DNA of 64,000 bases from Paraconexibacter antarcticus (lineage in GTDB: Bacteria > Actinomycetota > Thermoleophilia > Solirubrobacterales > Solirubrobacteraceae). Position numbers and translations under genes: made by a program. The notes under the pieces were generated by a model that saw only the letters and a list, made by a program, of their open reading frames with translations, did not search any database and had not been told where the DNA came from. Shown here one piece after another: positions 41,737 to 49,952 of the stretch; the stretch's first letter is position 1, and each line of letters opens with the position of its first letter. The DNA is taken from NCBI RefSeq assembly GCF_024220175.1, contig NZ_CP098502.1, positions 2,356,001 through 2,420,000 of the forward strand. Direction: 5' to 3'.

Positions 41737-42008
41737 GCACCCAGACGAGGAACTCGAGCCCGGCGGTTTCCGCGCCCACGTGCGCGATGAGCGGTGAGCG
41801 GGGGTGGCCGCTTGAGCGGGTCCTGTTCGCGATGGGCGGGACGATGGGCGTGGCGTCGGCCGCGCTGTCGGCGTTCGTGAGCCCGAAGTTCCTCTTGCTC
41901 ACGGCGTTCGTCGGGGCGAACCAGCTGCTCTACGTGGCGGTGGGCGAGTGCCCGGCGTCGATCGTGCTGCAGCGAGTATTCAAGGTGCAGCGGCAGGTGG
42001 CGTCATGA
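41733..42008 (+). CDS. DUF2892 (YgaP-like) small membrane protein
   Basis: A 91-residue protein with two membrane helices (RVLFAMGGTMGVASAALSAF and FLLLTAFVGANQLLYVAVG) ending in GECPASIVLQRVF. This CPxSxxLxR ending is typical of the membrane domain of YgaP, where it is fused to a rhodanese. Here it is a separate protein in an operon with ArsR and MMPL, and a separate rhodanese gene follows 3.5 kb later. ATGA overlaps on both sides. Confidence 0.75.
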   Translation: MSTQTRNSSPAVSAPTCAMSGERGWPLERVLFAMGGTMGVASAALSAFVSPKFLLLTAFVGANQLLYVAVGECPASIVLQRVFKVQRQVAS

Positions 42009-44173
42009 CCCCGCCCGCCACCATCGTTGCTCCGGCCGGCGACACACGCGTTGCGACGCCTGTCCCCCTGGTCCTCGGCCCGATGGGCCGCGCCGGCGCG
42101 TGGTTCGTCGAGCACTCGCGCGCCGTCGCCGTCGTCTGGGTCGTGCTCGTGATCGGCCTCGGCGCGTTCGCGCCGCGGGTGGAGAAGGCGCTCTCCGGCG
42201 CCGGCTGGGAGGCTTCGGGCTCGGAGTCCGTGCTGGTGCGGAACACCGTCGACCGCGAGTTCGGCGGCCTCTCGTCCTACGGCCTGAGCGTCGTCCTGCA
42301 CAGCCCCACGGCGACGACCGCCGACCCCGCGTTCCGGCAGACCATCACCCGCGTAGAGGGCATCCTCAAGGGCGATTCGCGCGTAAGCACCGTCGTTCCG
42401 CCGCAGCCCGGGGCGTCGATCAGCCGCGACGGCCACACGGCGATCGTGGCCGGCGGGGCCGGCCGCGACAGCAACGAGATGGTCCGCGTCGCCGACGACC
42501 TGAAGGGGCCGCTGAAGGCCGCCGGGTCGGGCGACGTACGGGTCGCGCTCACTGGCGCCAGTGGCCTGTGGTCGGACTTCAACAAGGCGAACCTCAGCGC
42601 GATGCTCCACTCCGAGCTCGTGTCGTGGCCCGTCACGATGCTCATCCTCGTGCTCGCCTTCGGCGCGCTCGTCGCCGCCGGGCTGCCGCTCATGCTCACG
42701 ATCCTCGGGCTCGTCGCGACCGCCGGCTCGCTGTACCTCATGACGCTGATCACCCCGGTGTCGGTGTGGGCGATGAACTTCGCGCTCATGTTCGCCCTCG
42801 CGCTGGGGATCGACTACGCCCTGTTCTTCGTCGTCCGCTACCGCGCCGCGCTGTTCGGCGAGGGCCGCAGCCCGGCCGAGGCGGCGGCGACGACGATGGA
42901 CAGCGCCGGCAAGGCGATCCTCTTCTCCGGCGTCACCGTCATGGTCTCGCTGTCCGCGGTGATGCTCGTGCCGTCGCCGGCGTTCCGGTCGATGGCGCTC
43001 GGGATCATGCTCTCGGTCGTCTTCGTCCTCGCGGCGACGCTCACGCTGCTGCCCGTCGTCCTCGCCCGGCTCGGCCACAGGGTCAACCGCATGGCGCTGC
43101 CGTGGGCGAAGACCGGCGAGCACCGCTCCGCCCGCTTCGAGGCCTGGGGCCGCCGCCTGTGGAAGCGGCCGCACGTGCCCGCGGCCGTCACGGTCCTCGT
43201 CCTGCTCGCCCTCGCGATCCCCGCGCTCTCGCTGAACACCGGCATGCCGTCGATCAAGGTCCTGCCCAAGGGCGACAGCGCCCGCGTCGGCTACGACCTC
43301 GTCCAGGCCGGCTTCGGCAAGGGGGCCCCCGGCACGCTCCAGGTGATCGCCCCCGCCGGGGACGCCGCCGCCGTCGCGACGGTTGCGAAGGCCGACCCGA
43401 ACGTCGTGCAGGTCTCCCCGCCGCAGACGAGCCGCGACGGCCGCACCGTGCTGCTGTCCGTCGTCCCGCAGACCGACCCCTCGGCCCCGGCCACCGGTGC
43501 GACGATCGACCGTCTGCGCCGCGCGCTCCCGCCCGGGGCGAAGGTCGGCGGCGCCGCGGCCGAGAACCACGACCTCGAGCACGTCCTCGCCACGACAACG
43601 CCGTACGCGATCGGCATGGTCCTCGCCCTCGGCTTCCTGCTGTTGCTCGTCGCGCTGCAGGCCCCACTGCTCGCCTTCCTCGGGGTGATCTCGAACCTGC
43701 TCGCGGTCGGTGCCGCGTTCGGGGTCGCGAAGTGGATCTTCCAGGACGGCGCCCTGCACAGCCTGCTCGGCTTCGAGTCACAGGGCTTCCTGGACGCGTG
43801 GGGGCCGATCTTCTTCTTCGCGATGATCTTCGCGATCTCCATGGATTACACGCTGTTCCTGCTGTCCAGCGCGAAGGAGCACTGGGACCGCACCGGTGAT
43901 CCCGAGGAGGCGATGGTCGGCGGTCTCGCGCACTCCGGCCGGGTGATCTTCGCCGCCGGTGGCGTGATGGTTGCCGTGTTCTTCACCTTCGCGCTCTCAG
44001 GGCCGCTGCCGCCGAAAGAGATGGGCGTCATCCTCGGCATTGCCGTCCTCCTGGACGCGGCGCTCATCCGCCTGCTGCTCGTCCCGGCGATCCTCGCCAT
44101 CACCGGCCGGGCCGCATGGTGGCTGCCCAAACCGCTGGAACGGGTGCTCCCGAAGGTCCGCTTCGGCCACTGA
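42005..44173 (+). CDS. MMPL-family RND transporter
   Basis: A 722-residue protein with about 12 membrane helices in two halves, each preceded by an outer domain. SSYGLSVVLHSPTATTADPAF and later FGKGAPGTLQVIAPAGD start the outer domains, and ALALGIDYALFFVVRYR and FAISMDYTLFLLSSAKEHW hold the Asp-Tyr pairs of helices 4 and 10 that carry protons. MMPL proteins move lipids or hydrophobic molecules outward. It is the last gene of the arsR-DUF2892-MMPL operon and is followed by a strong hairpin. Its substrate is unknown. Confidence 0.9.
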   Translation: MTPPATIVAPAGDTRVATPVPLVLGPMGRAGAWFVEHSRAVAVVWVVLVIGLGAFAPRVEKALSGAGWEASGSESVLVRNTVDREFGGLSSYGLSVVLHSPTATTADPAFRQTITRVEGILKGDSRVSTVVPPQPGASISRDGHTAIVAGGAGRDSNEMVRVADDLKGPLKAAGSGDVRVALTGASGLWSDFNKANLSAMLHSELVSWPVTMLILVLAFGALVAAGLPLMLTILGLVATAGSLYLMTLITPVSVWAMNFALMFALALGIDYALFFVVRYRAALFGEGRSPAEAAATTMDSAGKAILFSGVTVMVSLSAVMLVPSPAFRSMALGIMLSVVFVLAATLTLLPVVLARLGHRVNRMALPWAKTGEHRSARFEAWGRRLWKRPHVPAAVTVLVLLALAIPALSLNTGMPSIKVLPKGDSARVGYDLVQAGFGKGAPGTLQVIAPAGDAAAVATVAKADPNVVQVSPPQTSRDGRTVLLSVVPQTDPSAPATGATIDRLRRALPPGAKVGGAAAENHDLEHVLATTTPYAIGMVLALGFLLLLVALQAPLLAFLGVISNLLAVGAAFGVAKWIFQDGALHSLLGFESQGFLDAWGPIFFFAMIFAISMDYTLFLLSSAKEHWDRTGDPEEAMVGGLAHSGRVIFAAGGVMVAVFFTFALSGPLPPKEMGVILGIAVLLDAALIRLLLVPAILAITGRAAWWLPKPLERVLPKVRFGH

Positions 44174-44194
44174 CCGACCAAGCCACCCGAGAGT

Positions 44195-44225
44195 CAGCGA
44201 GCCCGGCACCCGCCCGGGCTCGCTG
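44195..44225 (+). terminator. Strong hairpin between the MMPL and sqr genes
   Basis: The 12-bp perfect arms CAGCGAGCCCGG (44195-44206) and CCGGGCTCGCTG (44214-44225) enclose a 7-nt loop, followed by TGTCTT. It separates the two transcription units, or acts as an attenuator. Confidence 0.65.
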
Positions 44226-44271
44226 TGTCTTCCCGGCCGCTCGACGCACCCACCAGAGGAGCCATACCCCA

Positions 44272-45483
44272 ATGACCGACGCACCAGCCCCATCCCGCCG
44301 CCACCGGATTGTGATCGTCGGCGGTGGTACTGCGGGGATCACGGTCGCTGCGCAGCTGTGCCGCAAGCTGGACGGAGCGGACGTGGCGATCATCGAGCCC
44401 TCCGAGCAGCACTACTACCAGCCGCTGTGGACCCTCGTCGGCGCGGGCGTGGTCAAGAAGGAGAGCACGGTCCGGCGGGAGCAGGGGCTGATCCCGGCCA
44501 AGGCCACGTGGATCAAGGACCGGGTGACCGAGCTGCGCCCGGCCGACGACGCCGTGGTCCTGTCCGACGGGTCAGCGGTCGGGTACGACTACCTGATCGT
44601 CTGCCCGGGCCTGGTGTGCAACTGGGATCAGGTCGACGGCCTGACGGAGGCGCTCGGCCACGGCGGCGTGGTGTCGAACTACGCCTACGAGCAGTGCGAG
44701 AAGACGTGGGATGAGGTCCAGGCCTTCACCGGCGGCAACGCCGTGTTCACGATGCCGCCGCCCCCGATCAAGTGTGCCGGCGCGCCACAGAAGATCATGT
44801 ACCTCGCCGATGACCATTGGCGAAAGACCGGGGCGCGTGGCAAGGCGACGGTCTCCTACTACGCCGGCACACCAGGGATCTTCTCCGTCAAGGCCTTCGC
44901 CAAGACGCTCAACGAGGTCTTGGCCCGCAAGGAGATCCAGACCCACTTCAAGCACAAGCTCGTCGCCGTGCAAGCCGGGGAGAAGACCGCCGTGTTCGAG
45001 AACCTCGACACGGGCGAGCACACCAGCGTGCCGTACGACTTCCTCCACGTCACCCCGCCGCAGGGCGCACCGGAGTTCCTGAAGGCCTCGCCCCTGTCTG
45101 ATCCCGCCGGTTGGTGCGCGGTCGACAAGCACACGCTCCGGAGCCCCGACTTCCCGAACGTCTTCTCGCTCGGGGACGCCTCGAGCCTGCCGACGTCGAA
45201 GACCGGCGCCGCCGTGCGTAAGGAATCCGGTGTCCTGGTGCACAATCTCATGGCGGTGATCTCCGGGAGGCCCGAGAGCACGTTCAAGAGCTATGACGGC
45301 TACGCGTCCTGCCCGCTGACCACCGGCTACGGAAAGCTCGTCCTGGCTGAGTTCAACTACGACCTGGAGCCGACGCCGAGCTTCCCGTTCGACACCACCA
45401 AAGAGCGCTGGTCGATGTACCAGCTCAAGCGATACGGGCTCCCTGCCCTGTACTGGAACGCGATGATGAAGGGACGGGTCTGA
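44272..45483 (+). CDS. sqr: Sulfide:quinone oxidoreductase, type II-like
   Basis: A 403-residue FAD enzyme that oxidises sulfide to a persulfide while reducing quinone. IVIVGGGTAGITVAAQL (13-29) binds FAD. The redox pair is Cys168 (PPIKCAGAPQKIMYLADD) and Cys347 (YASCPLTTGYGKLVLAEFNYD), both in the sequence context of type II SQRs such as mitochondrial SQOR. NVFSLGDASSLPTSKTGAAVRKE closes the FAD site. The C-terminal region is amphipathic and peripheral to the membrane. The next gene starts within its stop codon (TGATG). Confidence 0.88.
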   Translation: MTDAPAPSRRHRIVIVGGGTAGITVAAQLCRKLDGADVAIIEPSEQHYYQPLWTLVGAGVVKKESTVRREQGLIPAKATWIKDRVTELRPADDAVVLSDGSAVGYDYLIVCPGLVCNWDQVDGLTEALGHGGVVSNYAYEQCEKTWDEVQAFTGGNAVFTMPPPPIKCAGAPQKIMYLADDHWRKTGARGKATVSYYAGTPGIFSVKAFAKTLNEVLARKEIQTHFKHKLVAVQAGEKTAVFENLDTGEHTSVPYDFLHVTPPQGAPEFLKASPLSDPAGWCAVDKHTLRSPDFPNVFSLGDASSLPTSKTGAAVRKESGVLVHNLMAVISGRPESTFKSYDGYASCPLTTGYGKLVLAEFNYDLEPTPSFPFDTTKERWSMYQLKRYGLPALYWNAMMKGRV

Positions 45484-45848
45484 TGCTGCGCAAGCTGTTC
45501 GCGCGAGCCGGGGGCGGCGGTCGCGCAGCGAGCATCACCGTGAACGCGGCGAACGACGGCGCGACCACCGGAAAACTCAAGCTGGTCGACGTGCGCGAGC
45601 CACACGAGTTCGCCGCCGGGCATCCGGCGGGGGCGATCAACGTCCCGCTGAGCGGCTTCCCGACCGCGGTCGCGTCGCTGCCGGACGGGCCGGTGGCGCT
45701 GACCTGCCAGTCGGGCATGCGCAGCGGCAAGGCGGCCAAGGCCGCCGTCGCCGCCGGCCGCACCGACATCTCCAATGTGCGCGGAGGCTTCTCCGCGTGG
45801 CAGGCCGCCGGCCTGCCCACCCAGACAAAGAAGAAGGGCAACCGTTGA
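45483..45848 (+). CDS. Rhodanese-domain sulfurtransferase
   Basis: A 121-residue single rhodanese domain. KLVDVREPHEFAAGHPAGAINVPL is the first half, and the active-site loop is CQSGMRSGKAAK with catalytic Cys75. It would pass sulfane sulfur from the SQR product (or glutathione/low-molecular-weight persulfide) toward acceptors. It lies between sqr and the persulfide dioxygenase gene with overlaps on both sides. Confidence 0.88.
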   Translation: MLRKLFARAGGGGRAASITVNAANDGATTGKLKLVDVREPHEFAAGHPAGAINVPLSGFPTAVASLPDGPVALTCQSGMRSGKAAKAAVAAGRTDISNVRGGFSAWQAAGLPTQTKKKGNR

Positions 45849-47257
45849 TCTTCCGCCAGATCACGCACGATGACCTCGGATGCGCCTCGTATCTGATCGG
45901 CGACGACAGCGCCGGAGTGGCCTGTGTCGTCGATCCCAAGCTCGAGATCGACGAGTACCTCCAGCTCGCGCGGTACTTCGGCGTCTCGATCGAGCACATT
46001 CTCGAGACCCACAACCACGCCGACCATGTCTCCGGCCACGGCCGGCTCGCGGCGGCGACGGGGGCGCAGATCCACATCCACCGTCTCGCCGAACCGGACT
46101 ACGAGCACCATGCCTTCGACGACGGCTGGGAGCTTGAGCTCGGCGACGTCCGCGTCCGCGCCCTCCACACTCCCGGCCACCGGCCCGAGCACACCGCGTT
46201 CCTGCTCTTCGACGACGGCCGCGACCCCGACCGTCCGTGGGCGGCGCTCACCGGCGACACGCTGTTCGTCGGCGACGTCGCCCGCCCTGACCTTGCCGTG
46301 GACAAGGATGAGGGTGCCCGCGGGATCTTCCGGTCGCTGCAGGCCAAGCTCTTGTCACTGCCCGCCGACGTGGAGGTCTGGCCCGGACACCTCGGCGGCT
46401 CGATGTGCGGCGGTCCGGGGATGGACATGAAGATCAGCTCGACGATCGGCTACGAGCGCGCCGAGAATACGGCGCTCGCGATCGACGACGAGGACGCATT
46501 CGTCGCCGACGCCCTGGCCAAGCTCGGGCCGCAGCCGCCCTACTTCCAGGCGATCGTCGCCATCAATCGTGGCCCGCTGTACCGCGACGGAGCGCAGGGC
46601 CATCCGTTGACCCCGCGCCAGGTCGAGAGCGCACTCGCCGACGGGGCGCTGCTCGTCGACATGCGAACCGACCAGCAGTTCGACGAGGCCCACACCCCAG
46701 GCTCTGTGTGTATCACCGCGCTGCGCGCCGGCTTCGGCACCAAGCTCGCCTGGCTTGCGGACCGCGATCGCGACGTGGTGTTGATCGGTCGCGATGACCA
46801 TGACGCGCGCGCTGCCGTCGATCTCGCCCAGGCGGTCGGGATCACGAGGATCGGCGGGTACCTCGCCCGCTGTATGACGAGCTGGCGTGAGGAACGTCGC
46901 CCGGTGGACCGGATCACGCGGATGACGATCGAGCAGCTGCACGACCTGTGGTCGCCGACCGGGTCGCTGCAGCTGGTGGACGTCCGCGAGCGGTCGGAGT
47001 GGGACGCGGGCCACATCCCCGGCTCCCACTTCTGCGCCTACCACGACCTCAAGCAGCTTCCGGAGTCGGTCGACCGGGGGCAGCCGGTGGCCGTCATCTG
47101 TGGCTCGGGGCAGCGTGCGGCCACCGGCGCGAGCCTCGTGCAAAGGGCCGGTGTGTCGGACGTGATCCACATCATCGACGGCGGGGTGCCCAGATGGGGG
47201 CGCAACGGCTGGTCGTTCGCACCCGGCGCGACATCTCCGTCGTTCAAGGCGGCATAG
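45845..47257 (+). CDS. Persulfide dioxygenase (MBL fold) fused to two rhodanese domains
   Basis: A 470-residue protein starting at TTG 45845 inside the rhodanese stop (TTGA); no ATG or GTG fits the conserved N-terminus MIFRQITHDDLGCASYLIGD. The metallo-beta-lactamase domain (1-245) has the iron motif THNHADH (His56, His58, Asp60, His61), HTPGHRPEH and GDTLFVGDVARPDL, as in ETHE1-type enzymes that oxidise persulfide to sulfite. A degenerate rhodanese (about 270-365, no Cys) and an active one (VICGSGQRAATG) follow. This layout resembles CstB-like fusions. Confidence 0.88.
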   Translation: MIFRQITHDDLGCASYLIGDDSAGVACVVDPKLEIDEYLQLARYFGVSIEHILETHNHADHVSGHGRLAAATGAQIHIHRLAEPDYEHHAFDDGWELELGDVRVRALHTPGHRPEHTAFLLFDDGRDPDRPWAALTGDTLFVGDVARPDLAVDKDEGARGIFRSLQAKLLSLPADVEVWPGHLGGSMCGGPGMDMKISSTIGYERAENTALAIDDEDAFVADALAKLGPQPPYFQAIVAINRGPLYRDGAQGHPLTPRQVESALADGALLVDMRTDQQFDEAHTPGSVCITALRAGFGTKLAWLADRDRDVVLIGRDDHDARAAVDLAQAVGITRIGGYLARCMTSWREERRPVDRITRMTIEQLHDLWSPTGSLQLVDVRERSEWDAGHIPGSHFCAYHDLKQLPESVDRGQPVAVICGSGQRAATGASLVQRAGVSDVIHIIDGGVPRWGRNGWSFAPGATSPSFKAA

Positions 47258-47262
47258 CCCGC

Positions 47263-48042
47263 GTGGTCGTCGAAGCGGTGGCGCTCGGCCTCGTGATCGG
47301 GGTCGTCGTCGGCATGCTCGGTGGCGGCGGGGCGATCCTCACGGTGCCGGTGCTGGTCTACGTCCTCGGGCAGGACGTGCATGAGGCGACGACGACGTCG
47401 TTGCTCGTCGTTGCCGCGGCGGCCGGGATGGGCGCGTACGGGTAGGCCAAGGAGGAGTGCGTCTGCTGGAAGCACACGACCGCGTTCGCGCCGACGGCAC
47501 TCGCCGGGACCGTCGGAGGCACTGCGCTCAACCAGCTGGTCGGGCCCACGCTCCTGCTGCTGCTGTTCGCCGGCCTGATGCTGGCGGCCGCGCTCGCCAC
47601 CTGGGCCAAGGGCGGCAGCGTGACCGAAGGGGTCATCGGCACCAACTGCCCGCCGATCCAGCGCGGTCGAGTTGCCGCGGCCGGGCTCGGCGTCGGTTTC
47701 CTCACCGGCTTCCTGGGCGTGGGCGGCGGATTCGTCATCGTCCCGGGGCTGGCGGTCCTGCTGGCGATGCCGATGCGCGGGGCCATCGGCACCTCGCTGG
47801 CGATCGTCACGATCGTCTCGCTGTGTGGCCTCGGCGCCCACCTGGCTTCGGGCAGCACGATCGATCTTGCCGTGGCGGTCCCGCTGGGCGCCGGGTGCGT
47901 CGCCGGCGCGGTTGCCGGCCCGCAGTTCGGGCGCCGCCTGACGGCGCAGAGGCTCGCCCAGGGCTTTGCCGTCCTGCTGGTGATGGTCGCCGGATACGTC
48001 ATCACCGCGACGGCGGTGGCCGGCGGAGCCGCTGGGACCTGA
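47263..48042 (+). pseudogene. TauE/SafE-family sulfite exporter interrupted by an amber codon
   Basis: A single frame from GTG 47263 to 48042 encodes a TauE/SafE membrane protein (VIGVVVGMLGGGGAILTVPV, LGVGGGFVIVPGLAVLLAMP are the two repeat signatures) but contains TAG at 47443-47445. The sequence around it, GMGAYG-stop-AKEECVCWK, resumes without shift, so one base change (CAG to TAG) is the simplest cause. The product would export the sulfite made by the persulfide dioxygenase. A shorter product from 47578 lacks the first helices. Confidence 0.75.
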
Positions 48043-48050
48043 CCGCGCCG

Positions 48051-48461
48051 CTAGATGTAATACATGTGGGGCGAATGCTCGGGGTGGGTCAGCGCGTCGC
48101 GCCGCTCGTTCTCCGCGTACTCCAGGAGGGTGCAGCCTGCCAGGGCGTCCCGGATGGCCTCGGCGGCGTCAGCGAACACGCCCTCGCAGTCTGCCCCCAC
48201 AGCTCCGTCGATGGCCGCGACGACCTGGGCAACCGTGATCGCGGACGCCGGCCGAGCCAGGCAAAAGCCACCGCTGACGCCGCGACGCGCAGAGATCAGG
48301 CCGCTCTTGCGGAGCAACGGGGTGATGCTCGCCATCGTGCTCTCGCGAAGTCCTCGCCGACGGACGATCTCGCCGATGGGAATCAGCTCACCCTCGTCTG
48401 CTCGAGCGAGTTCGGCGAGGACCTCGAGGGCGTGCGCACTGCGCCAGGTCACGGCAATCAT
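48051..48461 (-). CDS. Rrf2-family transcriptional regulator
   Basis: A 136-residue protein. WRSAHALEVLAELARADEGELIPIGEIVRRRGLRESTMASITPLLRKSGLISARRGVSGGFCLARPASAIT is the Rrf2 winged helix. Three Cys follow or lie within it (GGFCLAR, GADCEGVF, LAGCTLLEY), at spacings unlike the canonical IscR cluster Cys residues. It is convergent with the sulfite exporter and may regulate the sulfur genes. An IS element begins 16-20 bp upstream of its ATG, so its native promoter has been displaced. Confidence 0.8.
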   Translation of the reverse strand: MIAVTWRSAHALEVLAELARADEGELIPIGEIVRRRGLRESTMASITPLLRKSGLISARRGVSGGFCLARPASAITVAQVVAAIDGAVGADCEGVFADAAEAIRDALAGCTLLEYAENERRDALTHPEHSPHMYYI

Positions 48462-48481
48462 CGGTCAGGTGGCCTTCCTAG

Positions 48482-48497
48482 TAGTGCTCCGTTAGGT
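48482..48497 (+). repeat. Left terminal inverted repeat of the IS element
   Basis: TAGTGCTCCGTTAGGT is identical to the reverse complement of 49902-49917. Confidence 0.88.
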
Positions 48498-48519
48498 TGT
48501 TGCAGGAGGTTATGGAGTC

Positions 48520-49791
48520 TTGGCGAACTTCTTGTGCATGAGTTCGTCGGCGGGGCAGGTCAAGATCGGGTCGGTGGCCGGTCTCTCGGACAAGCAGCTG
48601 GCGCGGGTGCGGCCGCGGCTTGAGGCGTTCGCGGAGGACATGTTCGAGCCAATGGTGCGTCGCGATCAGCGGCGGTGGGGCGGCGTGTATCTGCGGGGGT
48701 TGATGCTCGATGGCAAGCGCAAGAGCATCGAGCCGATGGCTGCCCGCCTGGAAGATGGCGATGAGCAGTGCTTGCAGCAGTTCGTCAACCAGTCGCCGTG
48801 GCGGTGGGAACCGGTGCGTAAGCGCTTGGCGGTCCGGCTCAGCGAGGCGATCGTGCCGGCGGCTTGGGTGATTGACGACACCGGCTTTCCGAAGTTCGGC
48901 GACAAGTCAGTCGGCGTGGCGCGCCAGTACTCCGGCGCTTTGGGGAAGGTCGGCAACTGCCAGATCGGGGTCTCGATCACCGCCGCCACCGTGCACGCGT
49001 CGTGCCCGATCGACTGGCGTCTGTTCCTGCCCGAGTCGTGGAACGAGGACCCGCGCCGCGCCGGCTGCAAAGTCCCCGACGACGTCGTGCATCGGCCGAA
49101 GTGGCAGCTCGCGTTGGACATGATCGACGAGCTTCAGGCGTGGGGGCTGCAGGCTCCGCCGGTGCTCGGCGACGCCGCCTACGGTGACGTGACGGAGCTG
49201 CGCATCGGCCTGGAAGAGCGCGACATCCGCTACGTGCTGGACGTCAAGGGCACCACGTCGGCGCTCCCGGCCAGCACCGAGCCGCAGACGCCGACCTACG
49301 CCGGCAAAGGACGGCCGCCCGCGCCGCGCTACCGCCGACCGTTCAGCAGCGTCGCGGCTTTGGCGGCCGAGGTCGGCGAGGACGCCTATCTGCGGATCTG
49401 CTGGCGCCAGGGCACCAAGGGCGAGCTGGCCTCGCGCTTCACCGCGATCCGCGTGAAGCTCTGCAACATCAAGCTGCGCAGCGCCCACGCAGACGGCAAT
49501 CTGCCGGTCCGGTGGCTGCTGGCGGAGTGGCCCGAAGGCAAGAGCGCCCCGACCGACTTCTGGATCAGCGACCTCCCCGACGACACGCCGATCGCGGACC
49601 TCGTCGCGCTGGCGAAGCTGCGCTGGCGGATCGAGCAGGACTACCGCGAGCTCAAAGACGCCCTCGGCCTAGACCACTTCGAAGGCCGCTCCTGGCCCGG
49701 CTGGCACCACCACACAACCCTCGTCTCCGTCGCGCACGGCTTCCTGACCCTGGAACGACTGCGGCGACCTCAACGCCGGGCGGCCGCCTGA
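48520..49791 (+). CDS. IS701-family transposase (probably shifted near the 3' end)
   Basis: 423 residues from TTG 48520, which has AGGAGGT 9 nt upstream; ATG 48538 is an alternative. WVIDDTGFPKFGDKSVGVARQYSGALGKVGNCQ holds the first catalytic Asp, VLGDAAYGD the second, and LRWRIEQDYRELKDALGLDHFEGRSWPGWHHH the Glu of the DDE set, all as in IS701-type transposases. The frame ends abruptly in RRPQRRAAA. A shifted frame continues GRLTSLFEVVRELQTLLACW and CPTCRRRLP, stopping at 49907 inside the right end, as expected for an intact gene. Confidence 0.88.
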   Translation: MANFLCMSSSAGQVKIGSVAGLSDKQLARVRPRLEAFAEDMFEPMVRRDQRRWGGVYLRGLMLDGKRKSIEPMAARLEDGDEQCLQQFVNQSPWRWEPVRKRLAVRLSEAIVPAAWVIDDTGFPKFGDKSVGVARQYSGALGKVGNCQIGVSITAATVHASCPIDWRLFLPESWNEDPRRAGCKVPDDVVHRPKWQLALDMIDELQAWGLQAPPVLGDAAYGDVTELRIGLEERDIRYVLDVKGTTSALPASTEPQTPTYAGKGRPPAPRYRRPFSSVAALAAEVGEDAYLRICWRQGTKGELASRFTAIRVKLCNIKLRSAHADGNLPVRWLLAEWPEGKSAPTDFWISDLPDDTPIADLVALAKLRWRIEQDYRELKDALGLDHFEGRSWPGWHHHTTLVSVAHGFLTLERLRRPQRRAAA

Positions 49792-49901
49792 CCTCACTGT
49801 TCGAGGTCGTTCGGGAGCTGCAAACGCTCTTGGCCTGCTGGCACGGGACATGCCCGACCTGCCGCAGACGGCTGCCGCCCGACACCCCCTACCTCAACGA
49901 C

Positions 49902-49917
49902 ACCTAACGGAGCACTA
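49902..49917 (-). repeat. Right terminal inverted repeat of the IS element
   Basis: Reverse complement of 48482-48497. The shifted transposase frame ends within it at TAA 49905-49907. Confidence 0.88.
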
Positions 49918-49952
49918 CTAGGTCACGAAGATCGGGGGAGGGGGATGCGCCT

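Larger units (their letters stand above)
48478..49921. mobile_element. IS701-like insertion sequence, 1436 bp, with CTAG target duplication
   Basis: The 16-bp perfect terminal inverted repeats TAGTGCTCCGTTAGGT lie at 48482-48497 and 49902-49917. The element is flanked by the 4-bp direct repeats CTAG (48478-48481 and 49918-49921), which fits the YTAR target preference I recall for the IS701 family. Inside is one transposase gene with a shifted 3' end. The insertion lies between the Rrf2 gene (its 5' side) and mceF (its 3' side). Confidence 0.88.
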
